Positions 1-9,818 are shown, numbered from the stretch's first letter. The stretch is 25,849 bases of DNA from Nitrospinota bacterium (GCA_018830405.1 JAHJSF010000135.1:1-25849), one strand, 5' to 3'. Notes: generated by a model not told the origin, from the sequence alone. Translations and numbers: made by a program.

Positions 1-78
1 ATAGTTGTTTCCAATAAGTTACATACTGAAGAGACCGCTTAACAGTCCCTCTCATATAGCTATTCCCCGAAAGAAAGT
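1..78. other. Short non-coding stretch upstream of mfd
   Basis: No open frame, RNA gene or convincing promoter can be seen in this leading stretch. It holds only a weak purine-rich run (AAAGAAAG) just before the GTG start of mfd. Whatever lies further upstream is outside the window. Confidence 0.5.
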
Positions 79-3000
79 GTGCCCTTGTTTAAAATTAGAG
101 AAAAGATAGATAGCGGTTTAGATAAAATAGCTGTCGCCGGTTTGACCTCATCCTCAAAGGGATATTTTGTCTCCGCAGTCTCAGAAGAGGTTTCGAGGCC
201 AATACTGCTTGTGGCGTCTGACAGGATAAGGGGGGAGAAACTCTACACCGATATCTCTTTCTTTAATAGTCTCCTCCGCCCTCATTCTGAAAATAAAATA
301 TATTTCCTCCCGAGTTGGGAGATCCTCCCCTACGAACCCCTATCCCCCCATCCTGATATATCGGGGGAGAGACTTGATGTCATGGAAGCCCTGATAAACC
401 GGCCGGAAAGCTTTATCCTTATAACAACCATAGAGGCGTTGCGGCACAGGGTCATCCCCAAAGATATACTTGCTCAATCCCTGATAAATATCGCCAAGGG
501 GGGGATAGTGGATATGGATACCCTCCTCAACAGGGGGATATCTTTAGGGTATAAGGTGGAAGAGCTTGTCGAAAATAAAGGGGATATAAGTGTCAGGGGG
601 GGGATTCTGGATATATTTCCGGCCAATTCCCCTATCCCTTACCGGATAGAGTTTATGGGAGATGAGGTAGAAACGATACGGGAGTTTTCTCCCTCAAATC
701 AAAGGTCGATACGGGAGGTCTCGACTATAACTATCCCTCCGGCCAGAGAAGTGGTATTAGGGAAAAGGGAATTGTTGGCCGGGGTCAAAAGAATAGAGGA
801 GAGACTGGATAGAAGCGAGATATTTGATGAGAAGAGAGAGGATATCCATCTGTTTTTAAGCAAGTTAAAAGAGGGGATACTCCCTCCCTATATAGAGCAT
901 TTTATCAGCGACTTTTACGGGCGCACCGATACTATATTCAATTATATTCCGAAAGAGACCCTATTCATCCTTGATGAACCGGAAGAGATAGATAAAAAGA
1001 ATGAAACCTTTAACGAGCTAATAGATGAAGGGTTCCGAAATTCTTTGGAGAGAGGCGAAATATTCCCCCCTCCCGAAGAACTCTACCTAAGGGAAGATGA
1101 CCTGAAGGGGAGATTAAGATCCTCCCAACAGATAGATATAAGGGAACTTCATCTTTTAAGCCGGGAAGATTCTGCCCCCATAAAAATAGGTTCTCCCGGC
1201 TCCTTTATGGGACGCTTCGACTTCTTCATAAAGGAACTATCCTCTTGGCGAGATAGAGACTACAAGGTAATCATATCAGCCGATAACGGCGGGCAGGCCA
1301 AAAGGATATTGGAACTCCTTAATGAGAATGGGGTTGACGGAAAGATAGCCAATAAGGTTCCTAAAAACCTCCCCCCCCTGACCATATTTACGGGAGAACT
1401 ATCCCAAGGGACAATCATAGAAGAGGCCAAACTTGTCTTTATCTCCCACGAGGATATCTTTGGCTCGGCCAAGAGGCTTAAGAAGAGGACAAAAACCAAT
1501 AGAGACACATTCAGTACTAATCTTCACAGCATCAAGGAGGGGGATTTCCTGGTGCATCGGGATTATGGGATAGGTCTCTACCGAGGGATAAAGGAGCTAA
1601 AGGTTGAGGGAGAGATAGAGGAGTTTGTAGCCATTGAGTATGCGGAGAATAGAAAACTATATCTCCCTATGGATAGATTGGGGGGGCTGGAGAAGTTTGT
1701 AGGAGGAGAGGCCAACCCACCCCTCTCCAAACTTGGGGGAAATGAGTGGGAAAAGAAGAAGAAGATGGTCAAAAAGGGGCTTATGGATATGGCCTCCAAA
1801 CTGATGCGAATCAATGCCGCCAGAAAATTGGTAGAGGGGATACAATTCTCCAAGGATGGTCACTTCCATGAAGAATTTGCCGAGTCTTTTGAGTATGACG
1901 AGACCGACGACCAACTGAGGGCCATAAAGGATGTTACCGAGGACATGGAAGGGGATCGCCCAATGGACCGCCTGATATGCGGTGATGTCGGCTACGGCAA
2001 GACAGAGGTGGCCATGCGGGCCGCCTTTAAGGCGGCCTTTGACGGGAAACAGGTGGCGGTTATGGTCCCCACTACCCTACTGGCCCAACAGCACTACAAG
2101 CTCTTCACCTCCCGTTTTGCCCCTTTTCCGATTAGGGTTGATATCCTGACGCGGGCCAAGGGACCAAGGGAAGAAAAATCAACAATCAAGGGATTGGCGG
2201 ATGGGAGTATCGACATAATTATAGGAACCCACCGGCTTATCCAGAAGGATATCATCTTTAAAGACCTGGGATTACTCATCATAGATGAAGAGCAACACTT
2301 TGGGGTGGCCCACAAGGAGAAGTTGAAGGAGATGAGAAGCAGGATAGATATATTATCCCTCTCGGCAACCCCTATCCCCCGAACGCTCCACTTTGCCCTT
2401 ATGGGGGTAAGAGATATGAGTATCATAGACACCCCGCCACAAAACCGATTGGCTATCAAGACCTTCGTCTCCCACTTTGATGAGGCGCTGATTAAACAAG
2501 CTATAGAGAGAGAAATGGATAGGGGGGGACAAATATTCTTTGTCCATAACCGAATAGAGACAATCTACACGGTATATGAAAGTATTAAAAAAATACTCCC
2601 CAAGGCAAGGATAGCGGTTGGACATGGAAGAATGAATCCAAAAGAACTCAATCTGGTAATGACTGATTTCCTCTCAGGGGCGACAGATATACTCCTCTCA
2701 ACAACCATCGTTGAGTCGGGGCTTGATATACCTATGGCCAACACCATCATCATTGACCAGGCTAATAAATTTGGTTTGGCCCAGCTCTACCAACTACGGG
2801 GGCGTGTGGGGAGGGCCAGGCATCAGGCCTACGCCTATCTGATTATATCGGAGGGGACATCGATCAGCGACTCGGCCTCCAGGCGTCTGGCCGCCATAGA
2901 GGAACTCTCCGAACTAGGTTCAGGGTTCAAGATTGCCGCCCGTGACTTAGAGATAAGGGGTGGAGGGAATATGATGGGGAAGGAACAATCGGGCTATATC

Positions 3001-3525
3001 GCCTCTATCGGCTTTGACCTCTACTGTTCCATGCTTGAAGATGCAGTCAAGGAACTGCAGGGAGAAGAGATAGAGGATGACTTTACCTCCTCGGTCAAGA
3101 CATCATACAGAGGTTTTATCCCCAACGGTTATATATCAAACTTGGGACAGCGGCTCGATATATATAAGAGATTAGACCTGCTCTCGGAGGAGGATAGTTT
3201 GGACGGTATCGGGGAAGAGATTGTGGACAGGTATGGAGATATGCCGGAAGAGGTAGTCAAGCTGATATCGGTCACACGCCTTAGGATACTCTGCAAAAAG
3301 GCCAAGATAGAGAGGGGTGAACCTTGCCAAGACGGCTTTGAATTGACCTTTAGCGATAAGACCGCCATAGATACCTCAAAGCTCTTAAACTATATAGGTA
3401 AGGGAGAGGGAATATTGCGTCTGGTGGCCGGGAATAAGATAAAAATAGCCACCAAGGGAGATAATTGGAGAGACAGATTCTCCGATATCGAAAAGAGTTT
3501 GCGACTGCTTCTCAGCATGTGTTAA
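79..3525 (+). CDS. mfd: Transcription-repair coupling factor Mfd
   Basis: Mfd is an SF2 DNA translocase that removes RNA polymerase stalled at lesions and recruits UvrA for nucleotide excision repair. At 1148 residues it has the normal family length. In order there are a UvrB-like N-terminal module (residues ~1-350), the RNA-polymerase interaction domain (~480-570, with EGDFLVHRDYGIGLYRG), and the RecG-like motor. The motor shows Walker A (CGDVGYGKTE), the DEEQ box (IIDEEQHFGV), SATPIPRT and the QLRGRVGR motif VI. A C-terminal TRCF domain follows. The start is GTG with only a weak ribosome site, so a slightly different start is possible. The same-strand genes downstream are periplasmic folding factors, an mfd-PpiC neighbourhood I recall from deltaproteobacteria. 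Identity is near certain. Confidence 0.98.
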   Translation: MPLFKIREKIDSGLDKIAVAGLTSSSKGYFVSAVSEEVSRPILLVASDRIRGEKLYTDISFFNSLLRPHSENKIYFLPSWEILPYEPLSPHPDISGERLDVMEALINRPESFILITTIEALRHRVIPKDILAQSLINIAKGGIVDMDTLLNRGISLGYKVEELVENKGDISVRGGILDIFPANSPIPYRIEFMGDEVETIREFSPSNQRSIREVSTITIPPAREVVLGKRELLAGVKRIEERLDRSEIFDEKREDIHLFLSKLKEGILPPYIEHFISDFYGRTDTIFNYIPKETLFILDEPEEIDKKNETFNELIDEGFRNSLERGEIFPPPEELYLREDDLKGRLRSSQQIDIRELHLLSREDSAPIKIGSPGSFMGRFDFFIKELSSWRDRDYKVIISADNGGQAKRILELLNENGVDGKIANKVPKNLPPLTIFTGELSQGTIIEEAKLVFISHEDIFGSAKRLKKRTKTNRDTFSTNLHSIKEGDFLVHRDYGIGLYRGIKELKVEGEIEEFVAIEYAENRKLYLPMDRLGGLEKFVGGEANPPLSKLGGNEWEKKKKMVKKGLMDMASKLMRINAARKLVEGIQFSKDGHFHEEFAESFEYDETDDQLRAIKDVTEDMEGDRPMDRLICGDVGYGKTEVAMRAAFKAAFDGKQVAVMVPTTLLAQQHYKLFTSRFAPFPIRVDILTRAKGPREEKSTIKGLADGSIDIIIGTHRLIQKDIIFKDLGLLIIDEEQHFGVAHKEKLKEMRSRIDILSLSATPIPRTLHFALMGVRDMSIIDTPPQNRLAIKTFVSHFDEALIKQAIEREMDRGGQIFFVHNRIETIYTVYESIKKILPKARIAVGHGRMNPKELNLVMTDFLSGATDILLSTTIVESGLDIPMANTIIIDQANKFGLAQLYQLRGRVGRARHQAYAYLIISEGTSISDSASRRLAAIEELSELGSGFKIAARDLEIRGGGNMMGKEQSGYIASIGFDLYCSMLEDAVKELQGEEIEDDFTSSVKTSYRGFIPNGYISNLGQRLDIYKRLDLLSEEDSLDGIGEEIVDRYGDMPEEVVKLISVTRLRILCKKAKIERGEPCQDGFELTFSDKTAIDTSKLLNYIGKGEGILRLVAGNKIKIATKGDNWRDRFSDIEKSLRLLLSMC

Positions 3526-3579
3526 GGTGGTCTTTGCACATTTATCCTTTTTAAGGGCGATTTTATAACGACACAGAAG

Positions 3580-4557
3580 ATGAAAAGAGAAAAAAAATTT
3601 AAGATATTAGGCATCGCCCTCCTCCTCATAACAATCCCAGCAATCTTAATGTCCTGCTCAGGGGGAGATAAAAATGAGGCCGATCGGGAGGTAACAGAAG
3701 AGAAGAAGGTAGTTGCCATAGTCAACGGGGAAAATATATATGTTGATGATCTCGAAATCTATATATCCCAACAGAAGTCTCCAGTGGCTCCATACATAAA
3801 ATATGGGCAGAATAATTCCAGAATGATCATCAGAGAGGCCCTTGAAAGGATGATTGAGGAAAAATTGGTTATTCAGGAGGCGGCCAGGTTGAATGTCATC
3901 GTTACCAATGCGGAGATTGAAGAAGCCGTTAATGAGAATATAGCCAAATATGAGTCGGGAGACCTTAGGGCCGCCCTGCGCAGCGTCAACCTGACCCTTG
4001 AACAGTTTCGCAATCGTATCGCCTATGACCTACTGGTGCGCAAGGTGTCATCGACCATAATTGAGAAGATGGTCCAGGTTAGCGAAAAGGATGTCTTGGC
4101 CTATTATAAAAAAAATAGCGGAGAGTTTGACGAACCTCTCAAGGTGAGGGTCCTCCATATATTGGTTAATGAAGAAGAAAAGGCCAAGAAGATATTGCTT
4201 CACCTGAAGAAGGGGGGAGACTTTGAGGTGATTGCCAAAAAGGAATCTACAGCGCCTGAAAAAGATAGCGGAGGGGATCTCGGTTTCTTTGAGGAGGGAA
4301 TCATGCCGGAGGCATTTGATAAGGTAATATTCAGTATGAAGGTTGGTGATATTAGTCATGTTGTCAAAACTGACTATGGATACCATATCTTCAAACTGAT
4401 AGATAAGAAGGGGCCTAAAAAAACAGATAAGGCTGAGGCTCTATCCACTATAAGGATGAACCTTTTTGACCAGAAGAGGGATAAGGCCTTCAATATCTGG
4501 AAACAAGAACTCTTAAACAAAGCGGAGATAAAAATTGTCGACACATTCATTCATTAA
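3580..4557 (+). CDS. SurA/PpiC-type peptidyl-prolyl isomerase, lipoprotein
   Basis: A 325-residue periplasmic folding factor expected to isomerise proline bonds and chaperone outer-membrane or secreted proteins. The N-terminus is a lipoprotein signal: a basic MKREKKFK stretch, a hydrophobic run and the lipobox LMSC with Cys26 as the predicted lipidation site. A SurA-N/trigger-factor-like helical region (~45-180) follows, then one PpiC rotamase domain (~183-280) with VRVLHILV, GGDLGFFEEG and the terminal YGYHIFKL motif. It begins 54 nt after mfd and its 3' end overlaps the next isomerase gene by 23 nt, so the pair is probably co-translated. The ribosome site is weak. The client proteins are unknown; the family assignment is firm. 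Confidence 0.93.
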   Translation: MKREKKFKILGIALLLITIPAILMSCSGGDKNEADREVTEEKKVVAIVNGENIYVDDLEIYISQQKSPVAPYIKYGQNNSRMIIREALERMIEEKLVIQEAARLNVIVTNAEIEEAVNENIAKYESGDLRAALRSVNLTLEQFRNRIAYDLLVRKVSSTIIEKMVQVSEKDVLAYYKKNSGEFDEPLKVRVLHILVNEEEKAKKILLHLKKGGDFEVIAKKESTAPEKDSGGDLGFFEEGIMPEAFDKVIFSMKVGDISHVVKTDYGYHIFKLIDKKGPKKTDKAEALSTIRMNLFDQKRDKAFNIWKQELLNKAEIKIVDTFIH

Positions 4558-5545
4558 TAAAAAAGGGGGGATGATAATATCCCTCATCTTCCTATCCACA
4601 ATAGCCCCCCTCCTTGCCCCGGTCTCTTCGGCCGAAGTAGCGGATATGGTTCTCGTTAGGGTCAATGATGAGATCATATTAAGGAGTGAATTAGATGCAA
4701 GGTTAGAAGAACTAAGCAAGGCAGAAAAATCTGCCCCTAATGTTGATCCAAAGAAGCTTGAAAAAGATATACTTGATGTGATGATTGAGACCAGGTTAAT
4801 CCTTCTCCAGGCCAAAGAGAATAATATATATGTCTCTGAAAAGGAGATAGAGGATATCCTTAATGATATAGCCAAGAGCAATAATCTTAGCCGAGAAGCG
4901 CTTGAAACAGCCCTAAAAAACTCCGGGGTTTCTTTCGATTACTACAAGGAAAACATCAGAGAGCAGAGGATTATGGCTAAGGTGATAAGCAGAGAGGTAA
5001 ACTCTAAGATACAGATAAGCGATCAAGAGGTAAGCGATTATTACGAAGGACATAAAGGGGAGTTCAAGTCTGAGGAGGAGGTTAAAGCGCGGCATATACT
5101 TATCACTCTCCCCAAGAATGCCTCCAAGGAAAAAGAGAAAAGAGCTAAAAATAAGATTCAGGATATCCTGATAAAGATTAAAGGGGGGGAAGATTTTGCC
5201 AGAATGGCCGAATTATATTCTGATGATGCCTCGGCCTCGGTCGGGGGAGACCTCGGTTTCTTTAAGAGGGGAGAGATGATAAAGGCCTTTGAAGATGTTG
5301 CCTTTTCCCTCAATCCCGGAGAGATAAGCGGAATTGTCACCACCAAATTTGGCTACCATATTATAAAGGTTGAGGGAAAAAAGGGATTATTGCCTAAAGA
5401 GTTGGCTGAGGTCTCTGATCAGATAAAAAATATCCTCTACAGGGAGAAGAGTATTCAAGGGAGGAAAGTCTTTATAGAAAGTCTCAAGAAAAACGCCGTC
5501 ATAGAAATAAAGGACCACAAAGCTGACCCACCTAAAAAGATGTAG
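4535..5545 (+). CDS. SurA-like periplasmic peptidyl-prolyl isomerase
   Basis: A 336-residue isomerase/chaperone with the same plan as its upstream neighbour but a cleavable signal peptide: a hydrophobic stretch ending near VSSA, with cleavage before EVAD. The SurA-N-like region opens with VRVNDEIILRSELDARL. One PpiC domain (~185-285) carries VKARHILITLP, GGDLGFFKRG and FGYHIIKVEGKKG. The chosen start is TTG at 4535, with GGAG 7 nt upstream (4524-4527), inside the end of the preceding gene. An ATG at 4571 gives a tidier signal peptide but has only a G-run directly against it. Either start leaves the mature protein unchanged. Probable role: outer-membrane protein maturation alongside the lipoprotein isomerase. 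Confidence 0.92.
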   Translation: MSTHSFINKKGGMIISLIFLSTIAPLLAPVSSAEVADMVLVRVNDEIILRSELDARLEELSKAEKSAPNVDPKKLEKDILDVMIETRLILLQAKENNIYVSEKEIEDILNDIAKSNNLSREALETALKNSGVSFDYYKENIREQRIMAKVISREVNSKIQISDQEVSDYYEGHKGEFKSEEEVKARHILITLPKNASKEKEKRAKNKIQDILIKIKGGEDFARMAELYSDDASASVGGDLGFFKRGEMIKAFEDVAFSLNPGEISGIVTTKFGYHIIKVEGKKGLLPKELAEVSDQIKNILYREKSIQGRKVFIESLKKNAVIEIKDHKADPPKKM

Positions 5546-5579
5546 TTCTTCCTCAACCAATAAACCGAACAAGACCGAC

Positions 5580-7085
5580 ATGAGCGAGAATAAAAGTAGG
5601 CCAAATTACCGTAGGCAGGCGATACTGCTTACAATCTCTCTATCCATATTCAGGCTTTTCATGGGGAGCCTGACCGGTCTGGGTGATTCAGAGGCCTACT
5701 ACTGGAATTGGTCTCAACACCTCTCCCTAAGCTACTACGACCACCCCCCGATGGTCGCCTATATCATGGCCATCTTCACCAAGATAGGGGGAAACAGTGT
5801 CTTTTTTGTCAGGCTGGGGAGCGCCATCTTCTTCATCCTCACCATGGCCATGTTCTACCTCATTAGCCAAGAGATCTTCGATAGCCCAAGGGTAGGGTTT
5901 CTATCGATTGTAATATTTAATATAGTTCCCGTCTTTGCCATTGGTGCCCTGCAGATGGTTCCCGATATCCCCTGCGGACTATTTTGGCTTATATCTATCT
6001 ACCTCTTTTATAAAATTATCGAGGAGGATAGCCCAAAACTATGGTATCCCTTTGGGGTATCTTTGGGGCTTGGACTACTGAGCAAATATTTTGCCATACT
6101 CCTCATTCCTTCAATTGTATTGGTGTGCCTAGGGAAAGATTATAGACATTGGTTTAGAAGGAAAGAGCCTTACCTGGCCATGCTCATAGCGCTCCTCGTA
6201 TTCTCCCCTGTTATAATATGGAACTACAGACTGGGTTTCCCCTCCTTTACCTTCCATCTTATAAACCGGCATAGCACCCCCCCCTTCTCATTCTTTAACG
6301 CCCTGCAGTTTACCATAGGACAGTTTCTCTATATGTCTCCCCTCCTTTTGGCGGGATTACTATATGCTCTCTATCTGAGTTATAAGAAGTGGCACAGAGA
6401 AAGAGATAGGAGATACTTTTTTCTATTCTGGACCTCCTTCCCTACCCTTCTCTTCTTCTATGTCGTCTCTCTTTGGACAAGGGAGGCAGAGCCGCATTGG
6501 CCGGCCTTCGGTTATTTTACCGCCATAATTGCCGCCTCCGCCCTGATAGATGGATATCTTGAAAAGGGGGCTTGGAATAGGGGAAAGATTTTAAGAGTAT
6601 ATTCCTTCATGGCCGCCTCCTTGGCCATCTTCATGACCCTCTTCTTCTATCTCCAGATATTCTATCCGGTCTGGAAACCGAGGGTAGCCAAATACGATAT
6701 AACCAATGAACTTTGGGGATGGGACTTGGTTGGGGAACGGATAACTAAAAGTTACAATGCCCTATCATCCGAAGGAGAGGCCTTTGTTATTAGTAACCAT
6801 TGGGTTTTGGCCGGCCAGATAGGATTTGCCACAGAGAATAAAATCCCTAACTACAAGGTTAACAAACAACTGGATCAATTTAATTTCTGGCAGGATAATA
6901 ACTCTCTAATTGGGAAAAATCTTCTCTATGTAGGGGATAACCGTTTTACAGACGATCCGGCCGAATTGTATAGGTGCGACAAGATTGTCAGGGAACCTGA
7001 CCTCTTTATCTACCGAAAGGGAAACCCAAACTGGGCTAGATATTTTACCTTCTATAGATGTTACGGCTATAACGGACTCCGGTAA
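5580..7085 (+). CDS. GT39/ArnT-like integral membrane glycosyltransferase
   Basis: A 501-residue polytopic membrane protein of the PMT_2 / GT-C fold. Members move a sugar from a polyprenyl-phosphate donor to lipid or protein on the periplasmic face. The first periplasmic loop has the family signature GDSEAYYWNW (Asp36/Glu38, candidate catalytic acidic residues) followed by LSYYDHPPMVAY. About ten hydrophobic segments follow up to residue ~370, then a soluble C-terminal portion (~375-501). It starts 34 nt after the second isomerase and probably belongs to the same transcript. Its stop is only 6 nt from the convergent stop of the DUF502 gene, leaving no room for a separate terminator. Donor and acceptor cannot be deduced. 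Confidence 0.88.
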   Translation: MSENKSRPNYRRQAILLTISLSIFRLFMGSLTGLGDSEAYYWNWSQHLSLSYYDHPPMVAYIMAIFTKIGGNSVFFVRLGSAIFFILTMAMFYLISQEIFDSPRVGFLSIVIFNIVPVFAIGALQMVPDIPCGLFWLISIYLFYKIIEEDSPKLWYPFGVSLGLGLLSKYFAILLIPSIVLVCLGKDYRHWFRRKEPYLAMLIALLVFSPVIIWNYRLGFPSFTFHLINRHSTPPFSFFNALQFTIGQFLYMSPLLLAGLLYALYLSYKKWHRERDRRYFFLFWTSFPTLLFFYVVSLWTREAEPHWPAFGYFTAIIAASALIDGYLEKGAWNRGKILRVYSFMAASLAIFMTLFFYLQIFYPVWKPRVAKYDITNELWGWDLVGERITKSYNALSSEGEAFVISNHWVLAGQIGFATENKIPNYKVNKQLDQFNFWQDNNSLIGKNLLYVGDNRFTDDPAELYRCDKIVREPDLFIYRKGNPNWARYFTFYRCYGYNGLR

Positions 7086-7091
7086 GGGGGG

Positions 7092-7763
7092 TTAGTCTAA
7101 CTTAATCGGCTCATGTTTTAGTGCCCCATTCCCTCCCCTATCCTTGGGGACAATCATCCCCCCCGATAAGATCATCTTCATGGAATCTTCCATACTCATA
7201 GGAAGGGGGATCAAATCCTTCTTAGGAATCATAAAGAAAAAGCCTGTCGTGACGTTGGGGACAGTCGGGACAAAAACATTAACCACTTCCTCCTCTATAA
7301 GTTCCTGAATCTTATAATATGTCTCGCTTGAAACGAAGCCTATGGTGTACATACCTCCAATAGGATATTTAAAGAGAACCGCATTTTTAAAGGGGGAGGA
7401 ATCTGACTTGGTAAAGGTGACTATAATCTGTTTAAAGGCTGAATATACACCCCCCATAATAGGTATCTTATCGACTATAAATTCACCTATGGAGACAATC
7501 TTCCTCCCGATAAAGTTGGTAAATATTATGCCGATAACAAAAATCATCAATATGGTTACAACCAATCCAAGACCGGGGATGTGGTAGGTTGGGGCTATTG
7601 GTAAACCTAAGTTGATCAGCAATCTTGTAACAGAAGGACCCAAAAATCTGTCGACAAAACCAAATATTAAAACAATAAAGTAGATGGTAAGGGCAGCCGG
7701 CAGGGTAACCAGCAAACCGGCCAGGAAAACCCCTTTTATCTTTTGTCTTATTATCTTTATCAT
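7092..7763 (-). CDS. DUF502 family membrane protein
   Basis: A 223-residue protein of the DUF502 family, whose biochemical function is not established. There are two transmembrane segments: residues ~10-35 (FLAGLLVTLPAALTIYFIVL) and ~65-90 (GLGLVVTILMIFVIGIIF). A conserved cytosolic-type region with PIMGGVYSAFKQ and FKYPIGGMYTIGF follows. The start has AGAGG nine bases upstream. It lies 36 nt downstream of the GH57 gene on the same strand and is probably co-transcribed with it. The C-terminal tail (MIVPKDRGGNG) is polar. The family call is firm, the function unknown. Confidence 0.9.
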   Translation of the reverse strand: MIKIIRQKIKGVFLAGLLVTLPAALTIYFIVLIFGFVDRFLGPSVTRLLINLGLPIAPTYHIPGLGLVVTILMIFVIGIIFTNFIGRKIVSIGEFIVDKIPIMGGVYSAFKQIIVTFTKSDSSPFKNAVLFKYPIGGMYTIGFVSSETYYKIQELIEEEVVNVFVPTVPNVTTGFFFMIPKKDLIPLPMSMEDSMKMILSGGMIVPKDRGGNGALKHEPIKLD

Positions 7764-7799
7764 TAAATTATTCCTCTCTTCTCCCTCTTTAAAATTAAT

Positions 7800-9332
7800 C
7801 TAATCAAAATATTCAAAGGTTGTATCCCTTCTATTATCGATAAGGGGCTTTACATATATATTATAAAGTACCTCCCCATTGGGAACCTCAGGCCTGTTCC
7901 CGACAATCCCCCTTAGTCTCTCCAGAAACTCTGCCTCTATGGCGCTCTCTCCCAACTCAGCCGCCAGGGAGACCGCTTTGGTTGCATATCTGATAATCTG
8001 AATGGTTTCCACCCTTGATATATCATCAAAAAACCAACCGCAGCTGGTATACATAAACATAGCGTAACGCTGCATTTCAAGGCATTCTATCATATTTTCC
8101 CTGTCGCCCTCAGAAAGGCGGGCAAACATTTGGTTATCGGAAATCCCGGCAGCACCCCGGAGTATAACCGATATATAGTTATCGTGCCCCTCCCAAGGGT
8201 CGCTCATGTAGAGGGAAACTTTTTTCTCATAGACATCTATTAACCTGTCACGAAGCCAATCAAGGGTCTCTCTCAGTCCTTTTCTCCAGCCCTGATTCCA
8301 ACTTCCGTCTCTGCCTGTGCTACATCCGCAGTCGTCCCTCCACCTTTCGACCCCATGCTCACAGCTCCAGGAACTATTCTCAATTATCTCCACCTCATCT
8401 TCGGGGGGATATTTTGCCAGATAGTCGCCATATACCGTTAGACAGCACCGCTTATCATCCCTTATGTGGCGAATTGCATAGGCTAGGGCCTTATCGCCAA
8501 ACTTATGATGATGCCCGTAAGTCTCTCCGTCGGTAGCTAAGCTTATAATTTCGGGGGTCTGGTTTTCGAGATGCAGGTTTTGGATCAACGATTCGGCCAA
8601 GCTGTCCCCGTTGTTAAGGGTATCCCCAAAGGCGACACCATGAGAAAGTGGCCCATCATAGAAAAATATAGATATCTTTTTCCCCGAGGGAAGACTGACC
8701 ATATACGGCCTCCTTGAAACCTCCCCCTCATCCTCTACCTCTCTCCAGATCGCATCACCGATTCTTCTGATCCTTTTGGCCTGCCTAGGGGCCAATATGG
8801 TAAAGAGTATCCCCTCCTCAGCCATAATCTCCAAGGTTTCACTATCTACGGCCGTTTCGGGAAGCCACATCCCCTCAGGGGGGCGGCCGAAACGATACTC
8901 AAAATCCTTTATCCCCCAAATAACCTGTGTCCTCTTATCTCTCCTGTTGGCCAAGGGCATAATAATATGGTTGTATGGTTGGGCTATTGCCCCGCCATGC
9001 CCGGAAAATCTTCGGCGGCCTCCCCTATCCGCCTCAACTATCCTTTTATATAGCTTAGGCCGCTCTTTCTCTATCCAGGAAAAGAGGGTAGGCCCAAAGT
9101 TGAAGCTTATATATTCATAGTTGTTGATATGTTCGACCAGGTTCCCATTACGGTCAAATATTGAAACATCAGTATTGGGGATATAAGACTCTGCGGCTAT
9201 CCTTTCGTTCCAATTGCTAAAGGGATGGGCCGAGGGATGTCTTTCTACCTCCCCCGTCCAGGGGTTTTCCCTGGGGGGCTGGTAAAAATGGGCATGCAGG
9301 CATATGTTCTTTAGACTATTAGACTCGGGCAT
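7800..9332 (-). CDS. Glycoside hydrolase family 57 protein (DUF3536 type)
   Basis: A 510-residue GH57-fold enzyme. Characterised GH57 members are alpha-amylases, 4-alpha-glucanotransferases or glycogen-branching enzymes; the DUF3536 subgroup has no assigned substrate that I know of. Motif 1 is HAHFYQPPRENP (13-24). The candidate nucleophile Glu159 lies in GMWLPETAV and the candidate acid/base Asp268 in ATDGETYGHHH. The Cys-rich stretch SWSCEHGVERWRDDCGC, typical of this subgroup, is present, as is the C-terminal MYTSCGWFFDDISRVETIQ block. There is no signal peptide, so it is probably cytosolic and may act on storage glucan. At 510 residues it looks like the core form; I recall longer homologues with extra C-terminal sequence. 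It heads the minus-strand pair with DUF502. Confidence 0.9.
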   Translation of the reverse strand: MPESNSLKNICLHAHFYQPPRENPWTGEVERHPSAHPFSNWNERIAAESYIPNTDVSIFDRNGNLVEHINNYEYISFNFGPTLFSWIEKERPKLYKRIVEADRGGRRRFSGHGGAIAQPYNHIIMPLANRRDKRTQVIWGIKDFEYRFGRPPEGMWLPETAVDSETLEIMAEEGILFTILAPRQAKRIRRIGDAIWREVEDEGEVSRRPYMVSLPSGKKISIFFYDGPLSHGVAFGDTLNNGDSLAESLIQNLHLENQTPEIISLATDGETYGHHHKFGDKALAYAIRHIRDDKRCCLTVYGDYLAKYPPEDEVEIIENSSWSCEHGVERWRDDCGCSTGRDGSWNQGWRKGLRETLDWLRDRLIDVYEKKVSLYMSDPWEGHDNYISVILRGAAGISDNQMFARLSEGDRENMIECLEMQRYAMFMYTSCGWFFDDISRVETIQIIRYATKAVSLAAELGESAIEAEFLERLRGIVGNRPEVPNGEVLYNIYVKPLIDNRRDTTFEYFD

Positions 9333-9445
9333 GATTTTTATACGGGAAATAGGTGAAAGATTAAGAGTTTACTGCTGCCGATATTAGTAAGTCACGGGTA
9401 CTCTCTCCTTGCGGAGCCATAGGAACCACAAAAATAACTGCGGTG

Positions 9446-9451
9446 ATTATA
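9446..9451 (-). promoter_or_regulatory. Extended -10 promoter for the GH57-DUF502 pair
   Basis: On the minus strand the sequence TGGTATAAT is a perfect -10 hexamer with the TG extension. It lies about 115 nt upstream of the GH57 start. There is no good -35 box: only a T-run sits at the right distance, as expected for an extended -10 promoter. The hexamer lies inside an imperfect palindrome (GGTG...CACC, 9442-9456), which could be an operator. Confidence 0.45.
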
Positions 9452-9522
9452 CCACCTTTTATCGCTCAAAAAAAACAAGGTGTGTAAGGCAATGACCCAA
9501 TAAGCAAAAACCGTCTAACGTG

Positions 9523-9551
9523 TTGACAAAATAGGGTTAAGGTGATATTTA
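9523..9551 (+). promoter_or_regulatory. Possible sigma-70 promoter for the kamA-led operon
   Basis: A perfect TTGACA (9523-9528) is followed 17 nt later by TATTTA (9546-9551), which matches the -10 consensus poorly. If used, the leader before kamA would be ~260 nt. Other AT-rich candidates lie closer to the gene, so this call is tentative. Confidence 0.3.
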
Positions 9552-9818
9552 ACTCACATAACAACATAGAAAACATCTTTGTATATTGTTGTTAATCTGG
9601 TCTGCCGGCTTAAGACAAAATAAACAGTCAGGCCTACGGATATGCCGCTGTATAATTTTGTTAAATATTTATTTGTACAAGGATTTAATTTAGAGTACAT
9701 TCAAGAATAAAGAAGGTTTGGGAATGGGGTAAGAGAATAAAAGAAGTTGGTACTCAAATCTGGAAATTGGGAATTGAGATAGTTAAATATAAACAGTTAA
9801 TTTAGGAGAAAAAAAACT

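Larger units (their letters stand above)
9333..9818. other. Divergent intergenic region between GH57 and the aminomutase operon
   Basis: This ~490-bp gap holds no credible open frame or RNA gene. It separates divergent transcription units, so promoters for both must lie here. The minus-strand leader contains paired segments (AGAGT/ACTCT and TTACT/AGTAA around 9365-9405) that could form a hairpin before the GH57 start. The plus-strand half is AT-rich. Confidence 0.6.
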
